A DNA stretch of 64,000 nt from Thermophagus sp052400625 (GCA_052400625.1 JBQTGH010000008.1); one strand, 5' to 3'; positions 27,527-36,541 are shown, numbered from the stretch's first letter. The notes: generated by a model not told the origin, from the letters alone. Numbers and translations are program-made.

Positions 27527-28228
27527 ATGATTAAGTACTACTTAGAATCGAACCCCCTTACCCGCAAATCTAATCGTCTGACTGCAAGAGTTATGACCAC
27601 CGACACTCTCTATCTCAAAGACATAGTCAAGAAAGCAGCGAAACGGGGAACCTCTCTCACCGAAACCGACCTTATGGCTGCAGCCTTATTGTTATCTGAA
27701 GTCACCTCGGAAGAAGTGGCCCGGGGCAAAACCGTGGTTTTACCTCTGGCGGTAATCCGTCCCACCATCAGAGGGGTGTTCAACAATGTGGACGACACCT
27801 TTGACGAGTCCCGCCACACGAAACGGGCTTCTCTAAAGGCCGGGACCATGCTGACGGCAAAAATACAAAATGCCCGGGTAGAAAAGCTCACCGGCAGAAG
27901 TCCGGCACCCATTGTCACCGAATTTACCGACGTCACCTCAGGTACAATCAATAACCTGCTAACACCGGGCGGAATCGGCACCATTATTGGCAAAGATTTA
28001 AAATTTGATCCGGAGAACTACTCGGAAGGTATCTGGTTCACCCCCACCGATGGCAGAGAACCGGTAAAAACATCAACCATTGCCTTACAAACACAGGGTA
28101 AACTGATATTCTCCATCCCTGATTCATTAAAACCCGGTAGTTATATCCTGGAAGTTCGAAAAAAATACGGGACTACTGAAACCATTATTCGCTCCGGCCA
28201 ACTGTTAGAACAACTGCAAGTAACATAG
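27527..28228 (+). CDS. HU-like DNA-binding domain protein with DUF4469-type C-terminus
   Basis: 233 aa. The first about 120 residues resemble the HU/IHF-related domain of Bacteroidota (IKYYLESNPLTRK...DLMAAALLLSEVTSEEVARGKTVVLPL). The rest (about 130-233: VTEFTDVTSGTINNLLTPGGIGTIIGKDLKFDP...SYILEVRKKYG) resembles the DUF4469 / IPT-like beta-sandwich that follows such domains. Members are abundant in Bacteroidota and are presumed nucleoid or DNA-binding proteins; the specific role is unknown. The repeat island begins 40 bp downstream. Confidence 0.75.
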   Translation: MIKYYLESNPLTRKSNRLTARVMTTDTLYLKDIVKKAAKRGTSLTETDLMAAALLLSEVTSEEVARGKTVVLPLAVIRPTIRGVFNNVDDTFDESRHTKRASLKAGTMLTAKIQNARVEKLTGRSPAPIVTEFTDVTSGTINNLLTPGGIGTIIGKDLKFDPENYSEGIWFTPTDGREPVKTSTIALQTQGKLIFSIPDSLKPGSYILEVRKKYGTTETIIRSGQLLEQLQVT

Positions 28229-28269
28229 TTATTCCCTCGTCGTGATGGATTTGCAAGCCCGGACAAATA

Positions 28270-28479
28270 CCCCATCATCGTTGTGGATTTCCGAATCCAC
28301 AACGCTTAATTTCCGGGTTTTGTAATCCCTATGAATTCCTTTATTTTTCACTTAGCCAGGAATTATAACTCAACAGTTCTTCTTCATGCCATATCCATAA
28401 CATTTTATCTGGATTTGTTTTTTTGGATTGCAAATTCACATCATTAGTTCTGCATGGATTACAAAGCCACGCCGACATG
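28270..28479 (+). repeat. Cassette A, first (diverged) copy in the island
   Basis: Starts at ATCGTTGTGGATTTCC...GAATCCACAACG, contains an imperfect GGGTTTTGTAATCCC stem, and ends GCATGGATTACAAAGCCACGC-CGACATG. It has the full order of palindromes of the family but many substitutions. It marks the left edge of the repeat island and ends 4 bp from the stop of the response regulator. Confidence 0.75.
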
Positions 28480-28483
28480 AGGA

Positions 28484-29239
28484 TTATCTGCCCAGCCATT
28501 TTTTGAAATTTGAAGCACGATCAATACTTACAATAGTTTCTAAATTATTTTCTGGATGTGGGGTTAGCTCTATCAGAACTCTACTACGAGATAAAGTCGT
28601 CATTTTTGATATTGCCTTAATGTTAATGATGTACTTACGATTGATTCGGAAAAAATCGTTTGGATTAATTAGTTCTTCCAATTTATCAAGTGAAAATTCC
28701 ACAGGGTATGAATTCCCCCGGAATAGCTTCATATAAACAGATTTATTAAAAACAAAGAAATATGCTATTTCTGCAATATCTACTTGAATAAGCTTAACAC
28801 CTATCTGAATTATAAATCTTTTCTTGTATTCAGGTTGTTTACTTTGAATTTGCTTTAATAGGTTGTCAAAATCGATTGCAAAGCTTGACTTTAGTGTTTT
28901 ATATTTATTCAAGCTTGCTTCTAAATCTTTAATTCGAATAGGTTTTAATAAATAAGCAATACTATTTAATTGAAATGCTTTTATCGCATATTGGTCATAG
29001 GCTGTCGTAAAAATAATGGGCGTGTTTATTTGTAATTGATTGAAGATACTAAAGCTAATACCATCTGAAAGCTGAATGTCGAGAAAAATTAAATCGACAG
29101 GATTTTTCAGGAGCCAATTAATCGATTTTTTGATGGATTCAACTTTGGCTTTGACTTTAATCGTAGCGTCAAGTTTCTGTAACATTCGCTCCAGCTTTTC
29201 TGCTGCAATTTTTTCGTCTTCAATAATTAACACCTCCAT
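28484..29239 (-). CDS. LytTR response regulator
   Basis: 251 aa. Receiver domain about 1-125 with the acidic pocket EDE (residues 7-9), phosphoacceptor Asp54 in LIFLDIQLSDG, and Lys in LLKPI. The LytTR DNA-binding domain covers about 145-250 (IQVDIAEIAYFFVFNKSVYM...FFRINRKYIINIKAI). Its cognate kinase is the upstream gene at 29338-30402 on the same strand. Target promoters are unknown; the outer-membrane protein gene at 30454 is next upstream and may be part of the same unit. Confidence 0.92.
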   Translation of the reverse strand: MEVLIIEDEKIAAEKLERMLQKLDATIKVKAKVESIKKSINWLLKNPVDLIFLDIQLSDGISFSIFNQLQINTPIIFTTAYDQYAIKAFQLNSIAYLLKPIRIKDLEASLNKYKTLKSSFAIDFDNLLKQIQSKQPEYKKRFIIQIGVKLIQVDIAEIAYFFVFNKSVYMKLFRGNSYPVEFSLDKLEELINPNDFFRINRKYIINIKAISKMTTLSRSRVLIELTPHPENNLETIVSIDRASNFKKWLGR

Positions 29240-29337
29240 TCTTTATTCCTTTCTAAAATTCTTACTGGTCATTTTATTTTCAACTTTTTGTTCTATCGTT
29301 TACTCCATCTTATTTTTACCTATAGTCAATCCAACAC

Positions 29338-30402
29338 TTAAAATTGTTTAACCAAGGGTAATTTGGCAATAAACTTGTCTTCCTGAACATAAAAATCAGG
29401 ATATATCTCACTAATTAAAGCATACCTTTTTTGTAAATTTTTAAGACCTATTCCTGTTGATTTGCTTCTGGATATTTTTGCTTGTATTTTATTGCTAATA
29501 ATTATAAAATCATCTTCATAAGCGATATCGATATGAAGTGGTTTTGATTCATTAACCACATTATGCTTTATAGCATTCTCAATAATTATCTGAAAAGATA
29601 GAGGAGGTAAAAAGCAATTCATGATAGAGGCAGGTAGGTTTATGGCATAGGTTAGAGACTCTCCGTAACGGATTTCTTGCAAAAAAAAGTAGGAGCGGAT
29701 AAAATCAAGCTCTTTTTCCAGGGATGAAACTTTTTGTTCAATGGTATCAAGCACATAACGATAGATGAATGAAAATTCATCGACAAAAAGTTCAGCTTTT
29801 TTTGCATCTTTACTTATCAAACCCGATAATACGTTTAAACTATTGAACATAAAATGTGGATTAATTTGACTTTTTAATAGTTCAAACTTTATTTGAGCTA
29901 ACTCCTCTTTTAATGAATTTGCCCATATTTCAACTTCTTTTTTTTGCCTGGAAAAAATTAAACCTTCTAGAATGGATATTAACAATATATTGACTACCGA
30001 AAATATTAAAGCATTATTTAAGAGCACATTACTTAATGTGTGTGAATAGGGATTTAGTAAATTTGCAAATAGCGTAAAAAAAACTGAAAATAGGACTCCA
30101 ATAATAAGGGTGAAACTCAATTCAATTAAGACTCTTTTAAAGACTTTCGTTTCCCACGGAGCTTTGCTTTTTAAAAATTGAATTACAAGAATATCTGAAT
30201 ATGCAATAAAAAAGGATGCTATTAAACTTAAAATACAACCGCGTAATAATCTTACTAAAAAATGTTGAAAGTCTTTTAATACATAATAGCCGCTAAAATG
30301 ATTATATGTTATTACATTTATTTGTATTGTAAGAACTAAAATTATAAGCAGCCAAATTAGCTGCTTATAAGATATTTGTTCTTTATTTATTTTTAATAAC
30401 AT
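29338..30402 (-). CDS. LytS-like sensor histidine kinase
   Basis: 354 aa. Four hydrophobic segments at about 15-35, 45-75, 92-115 and 128-150 form the membrane sensor. The His_kinase (LytS/YehU) domain has QINPHFMFNSLNVLSGLI with phospho-acceptor His183. The C-terminal HATPase has QIIIENAIKHN and STGIGLKNLQKRY. It phosphorylates the LytTR regulator encoded 98 bp downstream. Base composition is clearly more A+T-rich than 1-28 kb, as for the regulator, which hints at acquisition together. Confidence 0.92.
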   Translation of the reverse strand: MLLKINKEQISYKQLIWLLIILVLTIQINVITYNHFSGYYVLKDFQHFLVRLLRGCILSLIASFFIAYSDILVIQFLKSKAPWETKVFKRVLIELSFTLIIGVLFSVFFTLFANLLNPYSHTLSNVLLNNALIFSVVNILLISILEGLIFSRQKKEVEIWANSLKEELAQIKFELLKSQINPHFMFNSLNVLSGLISKDAKKAELFVDEFSFIYRYVLDTIEQKVSSLEKELDFIRSYFFLQEIRYGESLTYAINLPASIMNCFLPPLSFQIIIENAIKHNVVNESKPLHIDIAYEDDFIIISNKIQAKISRSKSTGIGLKNLQKRYALISEIYPDFYVQEDKFIAKLPLVKQF

Positions 30403-30453
30403 TTTTCAAATATATATTTTTAAAATGAAATTGGATACGGGTTGGTTATCATT

Positions 30454-31047
30454 TTAGAATTGCTTTACAAAGCCAATTCTTATAGAAACATATTGGTAAT
30501 CTAAGTTTTTAGAAATTCCCTCAAAATCTGCATCTCTGCTCAGAGAATTGAATTTTACACCTCCTGTCAAATTCCAGTTTTTGCCTAAATAGTAGTTTAC
30601 CCCACTTGCTAATTGAAAACCCAAACCATGTCCAGTATCGTTAATAATATCACCTTCTGCATTTTCAGTTTCTATATGGTTGTACAATCCTCCAACTCTT
30701 GCATAATAGGAAAATGGAGAATTACCTATTGGGTGCATAAGCTGAAAGCCAAAAATATAACCGGTTTCTTCGAAACAAATATCATCACCAGCAAAAGAAT
30801 TGTCTGCGGGTAGTTTATTCCACCCCCAACCTGCGTATGCTCCAAGATGGGGCACAAAGCGATAATGTAACAAAAATTCAAACCCACCACCAGCATTTAA
30901 ACGAGTATTGCTTAATTCTTTTGTTGCTATTGAGGCACCCCCATTAATTTCAAATCCAAATTTCTTTTCACTGTTTTGGGCAATGATGCCTGAGGTCAAC
31001 AACATAACCATTCCTACGATTGTAAATACTTTCACTTTTGTTTTCAT
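30454..31047 (-). CDS. Outer-membrane beta-barrel protein
   Basis: 197 aa with a signal peptide (MKTKVKVFTIVGMVMLLTSGIIAQ). Repeated amphipathic strands follow (GFEINGGASIATKE, FEFLLHYRFVPHLGAYAGWGWN, YVSIRIGFVKQF) with a terminal phenylalanine, as in OmpA-like/OmpW-like 8-strand barrels (outer-membrane beta-barrel domain, PF13505 type). It lies upstream of the LytS/LytR pair on the same strand. Element B occupies its 5' leader (31054-31150). Confidence 0.75.
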   Translation of the reverse strand: MKTKVKVFTIVGMVMLLTSGIIAQNSEKKFGFEINGGASIATKELSNTRLNAGGGFEFLLHYRFVPHLGAYAGWGWNKLPADNSFAGDDICFEETGYIFGFQLMHPIGNSPFSYYARVGGLYNHIETENAEGDIINDTGHGLGFQLASGVNYYLGKNWNLTGGVKFNSLSRDADFEGISKNLDYQYVSIRIGFVKQF

Positions 31048-31053
31048 CCGTTT

Positions 31054-31150
31054 AAAATTTATCTAAATCACTGACATAATGAACCTTGCACAACCATTAA
31101 TTTAAACATATTCCTGTTGTGACAAACTTTGTTGGTCATGCTCGTTTCAT
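31054..31150 (-). repeat. Dispersed element B in leader of the outer-membrane gene
   Basis: On the minus strand it reads ATGAAACGAGCATGACCAAC, then GTTTGTCACAACAGGAATATG, with a diverged 3' arm, and ends TTTAGATAAATTTTAAACGG directly before the ATG at 31047. The inner hairpin GACCAAC-AAA-GTTTGTC differs from other copies by changes on both sides. Confidence 0.7.
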
Positions 31151-31332
31151 TTATTTTTTTAATTAAAACTTAGTCCACAAAAGTATTTCGCCTCAAAGTG
31201 TTACTAAAACAAAACAACTTGAACACGTATATTTGTTTGCTGAACACGTTGTCAATTAATTTAAGCACGTTTTTACTTAAATATAATTTGGTCTTTAACT
31301 GATCGATTCTTTCAATGGTAGGGTTATTTAAT

Positions 31333-31485
31333 ACCCCATCGTCGTTGTGGATTTGCAACCCCGTTATGCCTTATTATTTACCTCATTTGCTGAAATTAAA
31401 CCTTACCGATTATCCTTCGTCCTTTATCTTCATTAACCTATACATTGATTAGTTTTTTGGGATTGCAATTCCACACAGATGTGAA
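31333..31485 (+). repeat. Cassette A, diverged copy
   Basis: ATCGTCGTTGTGGATTTGCAA at the left and TTTTTTGGGATTGCAATTCC-ACACAGATGTG at the right. The middle keeps the TTTGCTGAAATTA-like and CTTTATCTTCATTA-like spacer. Its right end abuts the 22-bp tandem array. Confidence 0.65.
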
Positions 31486-31683
31486 AGCGGCTTTCAATAT
31501 TCTTAGAAGCTGCTCTCAAGGTTCTCGGAAGCTGCTCTCAAGGTTTTCGAAAGGGGCTTTCAAGGTTTTTGGAAGCGGCTTTCAAACTTCTTGGAAGGGG
31601 CTTTCAAGGTTCCTGGAAGCGGCTTTCAAATTTCTTGGAAGGGGCTTTCAAGATTCTTGAAAGGGGCTTTCAAGGTTCCTGCT
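31486..31683. repeat. 22-bp tandem array, nine units
   Basis: Nine head-to-tail units of 22 bp with consensus AGGGGCTTTCAAGGTTCTTGGA, alternating between AGCGGC and AGGGGC forms. Most units contain a GAAAG-(G/C)GG-CTTTC-like dyad at the unit junction. Since 22 is not a multiple of 3 the array cannot encode a peptide repeat in one frame. It directly follows a cassette A right end. Confidence 0.9.
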
Positions 31684-31974
31684 TAAGGCTTGGAAGCGTT
31701 TCACATACATTAACCAAAAGACCTGGCATGAGCTCGGCCCAAGGATAAAACTATCCCGAAATAATAAACTTTAATTTCTTCCCCCTTCTGCCTGTGCACT
31801 TAATGCATGTTATCTTTGTAACAAAAAATTATTTAAAAATAATTTGTCAGGAATGGGGTATTCCCCCGACAAATTCCCGACACATTAAAAGAAGAACCGG
31901 CAGCACCAAACATTATGGTATGCCCATCTCTTTAAATTAATAATTCGTACAAACATTAATGATTCAAACAGAAT
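31684..31974. promoter_or_regulatory. Leader region of the DUF4395 gene with -7 box and stem-loop
   Basis: TATCTTTG (31811-31818) fits the -7 consensus. A nested stem-loop follows at 31841-31875: AATTTGTC pairs with GACAAATT around GGGG-TATT-CCCC. The transcript would have a leader of about 150 nt. What the hairpin senses, if anything, is not evident. Confidence 0.45.
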
Positions 31975-32424
31975 ATGAAAACATACGCCTTTTGCCCCAT
32001 ATCGCCACATAAGATCAATGAAAACGTTGCAAGAATCAACGGGGCATTTACCTTTCTGATATTGTTAGCTTTCGTCTATAGTGGATGGTTCTGGCTCATC
32101 GCCTTTCTGGCACTCGATTTTTTGTTGAGGTCGACCAGGCTGTCGCCCTACAGCCCGATAGGAATAATCTCGCGGCAAATGGTAAAGCAATTGTCTTTAC
32201 CGCCACGGATGATTAATGCCGGACCAAAGATTTTTGCTGCGCGCATTGGTCTTCTCGTTAGTGTTGCCATACTGGCGACGACCATACTTCAATACCCGGC
32301 AACAGCCATCATTCTGACCTCCATCCTTGGTTTGTTTTCTTTTCTGGAAGCGGCCTTTGGCATTTGTGTGGCCTGTAAAATTTATCCTTTTGTATATAAC
32401 AGTCTGTATAAACCGCAAGGATAA
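31975..32424 (+). CDS. DUF4395 membrane protein
   Basis: 149 aa with four predicted membrane helices (about 23-48, 82-102, 106-120 and 122-140). It keeps the family cysteines: CPISPHKINENVARING at the N-terminus and FGICVACKIYP (C-x-x-C-like) near the C-terminus. DUF4395 proteins often accompany thioredoxin and sulfur-transfer genes and are thought to be membrane thiol redox proteins; that role is not proven. It sits just before an ECF sigma factor gene in the same orientation. Confidence 0.8.
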   Translation: MKTYAFCPISPHKINENVARINGAFTFLILLAFVYSGWFWLIAFLALDFLLRSTRLSPYSPIGIISRQMVKQLSLPPRMINAGPKIFAARIGLLVSVAILATTILQYPATAIILTSILGLFSFLEAAFGICVACKIYPFVYNSLYKPQG

Positions 32425-32572
32425 GCCATACGAGTTTCATAATGACAGGAATACAGATAAGTTTATAGAGATAAAAAATCTTTTTTTTACCTTTAACCAA
32501 TGGTGCCAAAGCCAATGGCCATCAGAGTAGCGCCTGACAAAAACACGTTGTGGTATTTAAATTTCTTCATAA

Positions 32573-33133
32573 ATGTCAGTGGAAAAGAGAGTAGACCTCA
32601 CCCATCTGGTAGAGAGCTATGCCGGTGATTTATATTCGTGGGCATTGCACAAAGTATCGGATAAGGAACTGGCTAAGGACCTGGTTCAGGATACGTTTCT
32701 GGTAGCAGTAGAAAAACTGGACGGGTTTAAAGGGGATAGTTCGCCCAAAACCTGGCTGTTTTCCATTCTCAACAACAAAATTGTGGATGTGTACCGAAAA
32801 AAGGTCAAACAACCGGTGAATATGGACCCGGAAGTGTTCTCGGCCTTGTTTAATGCCGATGGCGGCTGGCAGGATAACAAACACCCCAACGAGTGGGAGG
32901 TCCAGGAACCACAATTGCTGGATGACAGCGAATTTCAGCAGGTATTGAAAAAATGCCTGGATGCATTGCCCGAAAAATGGAACATCTGCGTTAAGTTAAA
33001 ATACCTGTCGGGAAAAAACGGACAGGAAATATGTCAGGAATTGGGTATTGCCCCTACTAATTTCTGGCAGATTGTTCACAGAGCTAAGTTACAGCTAAGA
33101 GATTGTGTTGAAAACAACTGGTTTAAAAATTGA
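32573..33133 (+). CDS. ECF-type RNA polymerase sigma factor
   Basis: 186 aa. Region 2: YSWALHKVSDKELAKDLVQDTFLVAVEKLDGFKGDSSPKTWLFSILNNKIVDVYRK, with the W-L-F-x-I-x-x-N and D-x-Y-R-K signatures. Region 4: ALPEKWNICVKLKYLSGKNGQEICQELGIAPTNFWQIVHRAKLQLRDCVE, an HTH for -35 recognition. The gene encoding an anti-sigma-like zinc-binding protein lies 363 bp downstream in the same direction, with two element B copies in between. Confidence 0.9.
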   Translation: MSVEKRVDLTHLVESYAGDLYSWALHKVSDKELAKDLVQDTFLVAVEKLDGFKGDSSPKTWLFSILNNKIVDVYRKKVKQPVNMDPEVFSALFNADGGWQDNKHPNEWEVQEPQLLDDSEFQQVLKKCLDALPEKWNICVKLKYLSGKNGQEICQELGIAPTNFWQIVHRAKLQLRDCVENNWFKN

Positions 33134-33140
33134 TTTGCAA

Positions 33141-33190
33141 GAAAAAGAGCATGACCAGCTAAGCTTTTCACAACAAGAACAGGTATAAAT
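33141..33190 (+). repeat. Element B, 5' part only
   Basis: GAAAAAGAGCATGACCAGCT then AAGCTTTTCACAACAAGAAC-AGGTATAAAT. The inner hairpin AGC-TAA-GCT persists; the 3' arm is missing. Confidence 0.6.
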
Positions 33191-33390
33191 ATAGGCAGAA
33201 TTGCACAGGCAGAAGCACTGTAAGGTCATTAGGTCAATAGACCATTAGGTCGTTAGATAATGATATTGAATGGATTGAAGAGATTGGTGAGATTGATAAA
33301 CTAAATAGACAATTGACTAACCTCTAACCACAAATGACTAATGACTACTTTTAAGAATCAATATATCAATAAAGTAGGTAAATTTTACAC
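33191..33390. other. Intergenic, simple-sequence tract
   Basis: Contains a short degenerate tandem tract (CATTAGGTCAATAGACCATTAGGTCGTTAG, 33228-33257) with period near 15 bp. No gene is supported. Confidence 0.4.
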
Positions 33391-33496
33391 GAATGAAACG
33401 AGCATGAGCAAAAAAGTTTGTCACAACAAGAGAATGTATAAAACTTAAGATCATGCGAGTTCCATTCGGCCAATGACTTAAATAAACTTTATACGG
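33391..33496 (+). repeat. Dispersed element B ending at the anti-sigma start codon
   Basis: GAATGAAACGAGCATGAGCA ... AGATCATGCGAGTTCCATTC ... TTAAATAAACTTTATACGG, with the ATG of the next gene immediately after. The outer arms pair GCATGA/TCATGC. It is one of the best preserved copies. Confidence 0.75.
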
Positions 33497-33760
33497 ATGA
33501 AACGAATTATACATATACTCCTTCTTTCATGTTTAAAAGCCACGGAGCTCATTGAAAAAAAAATGCACTTTAAGCTCAGTTTCATTGAACGCCTGCAGCT
33601 AAAGGCTCATAAAATGGTTTGTAAGGCTTGTGCCAATTATGAAAAACAGAGTGAACTGCTGGAAACGGGTATTTCGAGGTTGCAAGAGCAACAAATTACG
33701 CAAGATGACATTGCGGAACTCAAAGAGTCGATTTATCAAAAACTGGATAACCTGAAATAA
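33497..33760 (+). CDS. Anti-sigma-factor-like zinc-binding protein
   Basis: 87 aa. The pattern CLKATELIEKKMHFKLSFIERLQLKAHKMVCKACANYEKQ has the H-x3-C-x2-C arrangement and TELI start of small zinc-finger anti-sigma factors of Bacteroidota (zf-HC2-like). A second helical segment follows and there is no membrane helix. It probably binds the ECF sigma factor encoded upstream. Its start codon is formed by the GGATGAAACGA motif that also begins element B. Confidence 0.7.
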   Translation: MKRIIHILLLSCLKATELIEKKMHFKLSFIERLQLKAHKMVCKACANYEKQSELLETGISRLQEQQITQDDIAELKESIYQKLDNLK

Positions 33761-33774
33761 AGAATAGAGGTCCG

Positions 33775-34612
33775 CATATCCTCACCCGGTCGTTGTGGAT
33801 TTGCATCGTCGTTGTGGATTTCCGAATCCACAACGCCCCTATACCAGCTTGCCACTCTGTCATCGTCGTTGTGGATTTATAATCCATCGTCGTTGTGGAT
33901 TTGCAATCCACAACGTCTTAATCCCGGGATTTGTAATCCCGGACTAGAACAATTTTTCTTCACTTTCTGAAATTAGGACTTACTGACTATCTTTCAATTT
34001 TTTCCATCAACATCGTCGTTGTGGATTTGTAATCCACAACGTCTTAATCCAGGGATTTGTAATCCCGGACTAGAACAATTTTTCTTCACTTTCTGAAATT
34101 AGGACTTAATGACTATATTTCAATTTTTTCCATCAACATCGTCGTTGTGGATTTGCAATCCACAACGTCTTAATCCAGGGATTTGCAATCTCGCACTAGA
34201 ACAATTTTCATTCACTCTCTGAAATTAGGACTTACTGATTATATTTCAATTTTTCTCGTCGTTGTGGATTTGCAATCCACAACGTCTTAATCCCAGGGAT
34301 TTGCAATCCCGGGCCAGAACAATTTTCATTCATTTTCTGAAATTAGGACTTACTGACTATCTTTCAATTTTTTCCATCAACTCTTTACCTTTGGATTAAT
34401 TTTTGGGGGATTGCAAATCCAATGTTTTTTCCGGCGTGGATTACAAATCCACGCCTACGAGGTTAATTTACGTTTTCCCACTTAGCCCTAAATTATAATT
34501 CACCGTCTTTTTTGTCATCGTCGTTGTGGATTTGTAATCCACAACGTCTTAATCCAGGGATTTGCAATCCCGGACTAGAACAATTTTTCTTCACCCTCTG
34601 GATAAAATAAAT
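33775..34612 (+). repeat. Cassette A array, about six to seven units, some partial
   Basis: Repeated blocks of the palindrome GTTGTGGATT...AATCCACAAC, then AGGGATTTGCAATCCC, then the spacer CTAGAACAATTTT...CTGAAATTAGGACTTACTGA. Left palindromes occur near 33790, 33808, 33864, 33889, 34014, 34141, 34257 and 34516. Variation is mostly in the hairpin loops (TTGCA, TTCCG, TTGTA), keeping stems paired. Confidence 0.9.
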
Positions 34613-34712
34613 ACACCCCAACCCGCGGTTTTTTGAAGAGAATTTGTAATTTCAAAATTTTTCTAGAACATCGGGTGTGGGGGTACTGCAGCACATGCAG
34701 GGCACACACACA

Positions 34713-34820
34713 GGCTATACCCAATAAGGGCGATAGTCCAAATTTGAAAATAGGTACAAGTAATGAAGAATAGAAATAAATTGAAATGGACTGGCGTTGA
34801 AACCCTTACTGGGCATAGCC
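34713..34820. repeat. 108-bp imperfect inverted repeat upstream of the DUF998 gene
   Basis: GGCTATACCCAATAAGGG at 34713 and its near complement CCCTTACTGGGCATAGCC ending at 34820 enclose a second pair (AGTCCAAATT / AATGGACT). It precedes ACCGTTGTGCGTAGTTT (34824-34840), which recurs inverted just after the gene. Confidence 0.65.
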
Positions 34821-34866
34821 AAAACCGTTGTGCGTAGTTTAAGACAAACTCAAACCAATATATAAA

Positions 34867-35442
34867 ATGAAAGATTTTTTTTTAAAGCAAGGTATATATT
34901 TACCTATATTATATTTTGGAACTGTAATTATAGCTGGATTATTTGCTTCCGATTATACTCATATTGGACAACACGCAAGCGAATTAGCTATTAATGAAAA
35001 TCAAACTGCTGGTAGTATTTTTAACATAGGAATTTTTCTTACTGGAATTTCTGCAATCTTTTATGGAATTGGACTGATTTTAAAATTTAAAAGTCAATTT
35101 ACTATTACTTCAGTTTTGACAATAATCTTCGGTATTACGTTCTTATTTGGAGCAATATATAAAATAGGTTCACCTTGGCACGGACTTTATGGAATTGGAT
35201 TGTCAATAATGATGCTTCCATTCGCATTTTTGTATGAAATGAAAGACTTCGATATAAGTCGTATGACGAAAATAATTTCCATTCTTTCGGCACTTACTAT
35301 CTTCCTATATTTTTGGGCTATGGTTGCAAGATTAGACCCAATGGAACAAAGAGGTCTAACTCAAAGAATATTTGGAGTTTTTGTGTTTGGATTTATTTCT
35401 TATTCGGCATATGTAACGCATAAACTAAAAACCGTGGAATAA
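34867..35442 (+). CDS. DUF998-like integral membrane protein
   Basis: 191 aa, about six membrane helices (starting GIYLPILYFGTVIIAGLFASDYTHIGQHASEL, a family-typical entry with S/D-Y near the first loop). DUF998 members have no agreed function. The gene is strongly A+T-rich compared with its neighbours. It is enclosed by inverted copies of a TTGTGCGTAGTTT motif (34824-34840 and 35441-35460), with a larger foldback on the left, so it looks like a single-gene mobile cassette inserted in the repeat island. Confidence 0.7.
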   Translation: MKDFFLKQGIYLPILYFGTVIIAGLFASDYTHIGQHASELAINENQTAGSIFNIGIFLTGISAIFYGIGLILKFKSQFTITSVLTIIFGITFLFGAIYKIGSPWHGLYGIGLSIMMLPFAFLYEMKDFDISRMTKIISILSALTIFLYFWAMVARLDPMEQRGLTQRIFGVFVFGFISYSAYVTHKLKTVE

Positions 35443-35460
35443 AACTACGCACAATACCGT
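35441..35460 (-). repeat. Inverted flank of the DUF998 cassette
   Basis: AAAACTACGCACAATACCGT is the near-complement of ACCGTTGTGCGTAGTTT at 34824-34840. It begins inside the stop codon of the gene. Confidence 0.6.
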
Positions 35461-35542
35461 ATATAATTTATTGCTAGTTATAGCCTACTTACGAAAATCC
35501 TCGAGGATTTTCTATTCGGTTTTTATTTGCTAAATTAGGTGC

Positions 35543-36541
35543 CATCGTCGTTGTGGATTTCCGAATCCACAACGCTCTATTTTGGTCGTTGTGGATTTGC
35601 CATCCACAACGTCTTAATCCCAGCATTTGCAATCCCGGACTAGTACAATTTTCCTTCATTTTCTGAAATTAGGACTTACTGACTATCTTTCAATTTTTTT
35701 CCATCAACTTTTTACCTTTAAATTTGCTTTTGTGGATTGTAAATCCTCTTCTTTAGTTCTGCGTGGATTACAAATCCACGCAGACGTGCAGTCTACATTA
35801 AATGTAAAACATCGTCGTTGTGGATTTGTAAAATCGTCGTTGTGGATTTCCGAATCCACAACGTCTTAATCCAGGGATTTGCAATCCCGGACTAGTACAA
35901 TTTTCCTTCATTTTCTGAAATTAGGACTTACTGATTATCTTTCAATTTTTTTCCATCAACTTTTTACCTTTAAATTTGCTTTTGTGGATTGTAAATCCTC
36001 TTCTTTAGTTCTGCGTGGATTACAAATCTACGCAGACGTGCAGTCTACATTAAATGTAAAACATCGTCGTTGTGGATTTGTAAAATCGTCGTTGTGGATT
36101 TCCGAATCCACAACGTCTTAATCCAGGGATTTGCAATCCCGGACTAGAACAATTTTCATTCACTCACTGAAATTAGGACTTACTGACTATCTTTCAATTT
36201 TTTTCCATCAACTTTTTACCTTTAAATTTGCTTTTGTGGATTGTAAATCCTCTTCTTTAGTTCTGCGTGGATTACAAATCTACGCAGACGTGCAGTCTAC
36301 ATTAAATGTAAAACATCGTCGTTGTGGATTTGTAAAATCGTCGTTGTGGATTTCCGAATCCACAACGTCTTAATCCAGGGATTTGCAATCTCGCACTAGA
36401 ACAATTTTCCTTCACTCTCTAAAATTAGAACTTACTGACTATCTTTTAATTTTTTCCATCAACTTTTTTTTGGAACAATTTTTGGGGGATTGCAAATCCA
36501 ATGTTTTTTTCCGGCGTGGATTACAAAGCCACGCCTACGAA
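35543..36541 (+). repeat. Cassette A tandem array with exact 252-bp period
   Basis: Corresponding points recur at 35627, 35879, 36131 and 36383, exactly 252 bp apart. Each unit has a GTTGTGGATTTCCG-type palindrome, AGGGATTTGCAATCCC, the CTAG(T/A)ACAATTTTC spacer, TGTGGATTGTAAATCC, TGCGTGGATTACAAATC(C/T)ACGCAGACGTG and a short tail ACATTAAATGTAAAACATC. The first three units are nearly identical; the fourth switches to the CGGCGTGG...CACGCC variant. 252 is divisible by 3, which explains the false repeated open frames. Confidence 0.92.

Noticed and set aside
31445..31660. 71-codon frame through the 22-bp array
   Set aside because: The unit length is not a multiple of three, so the frame reads three different phases of the repeat; no protein-level conservation.
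34713..35460. Integron attC site and cassette
   Set aside because: No integrase and no clear RYYYAAC/GTTRRRY core sites; kept only as a flanked single-gene finding.
33775..36541. CRISPR array made of palindromic repeats
   Set aside because: Units are far too long, the 'spacers' are conserved between units, and there are no cas genes.
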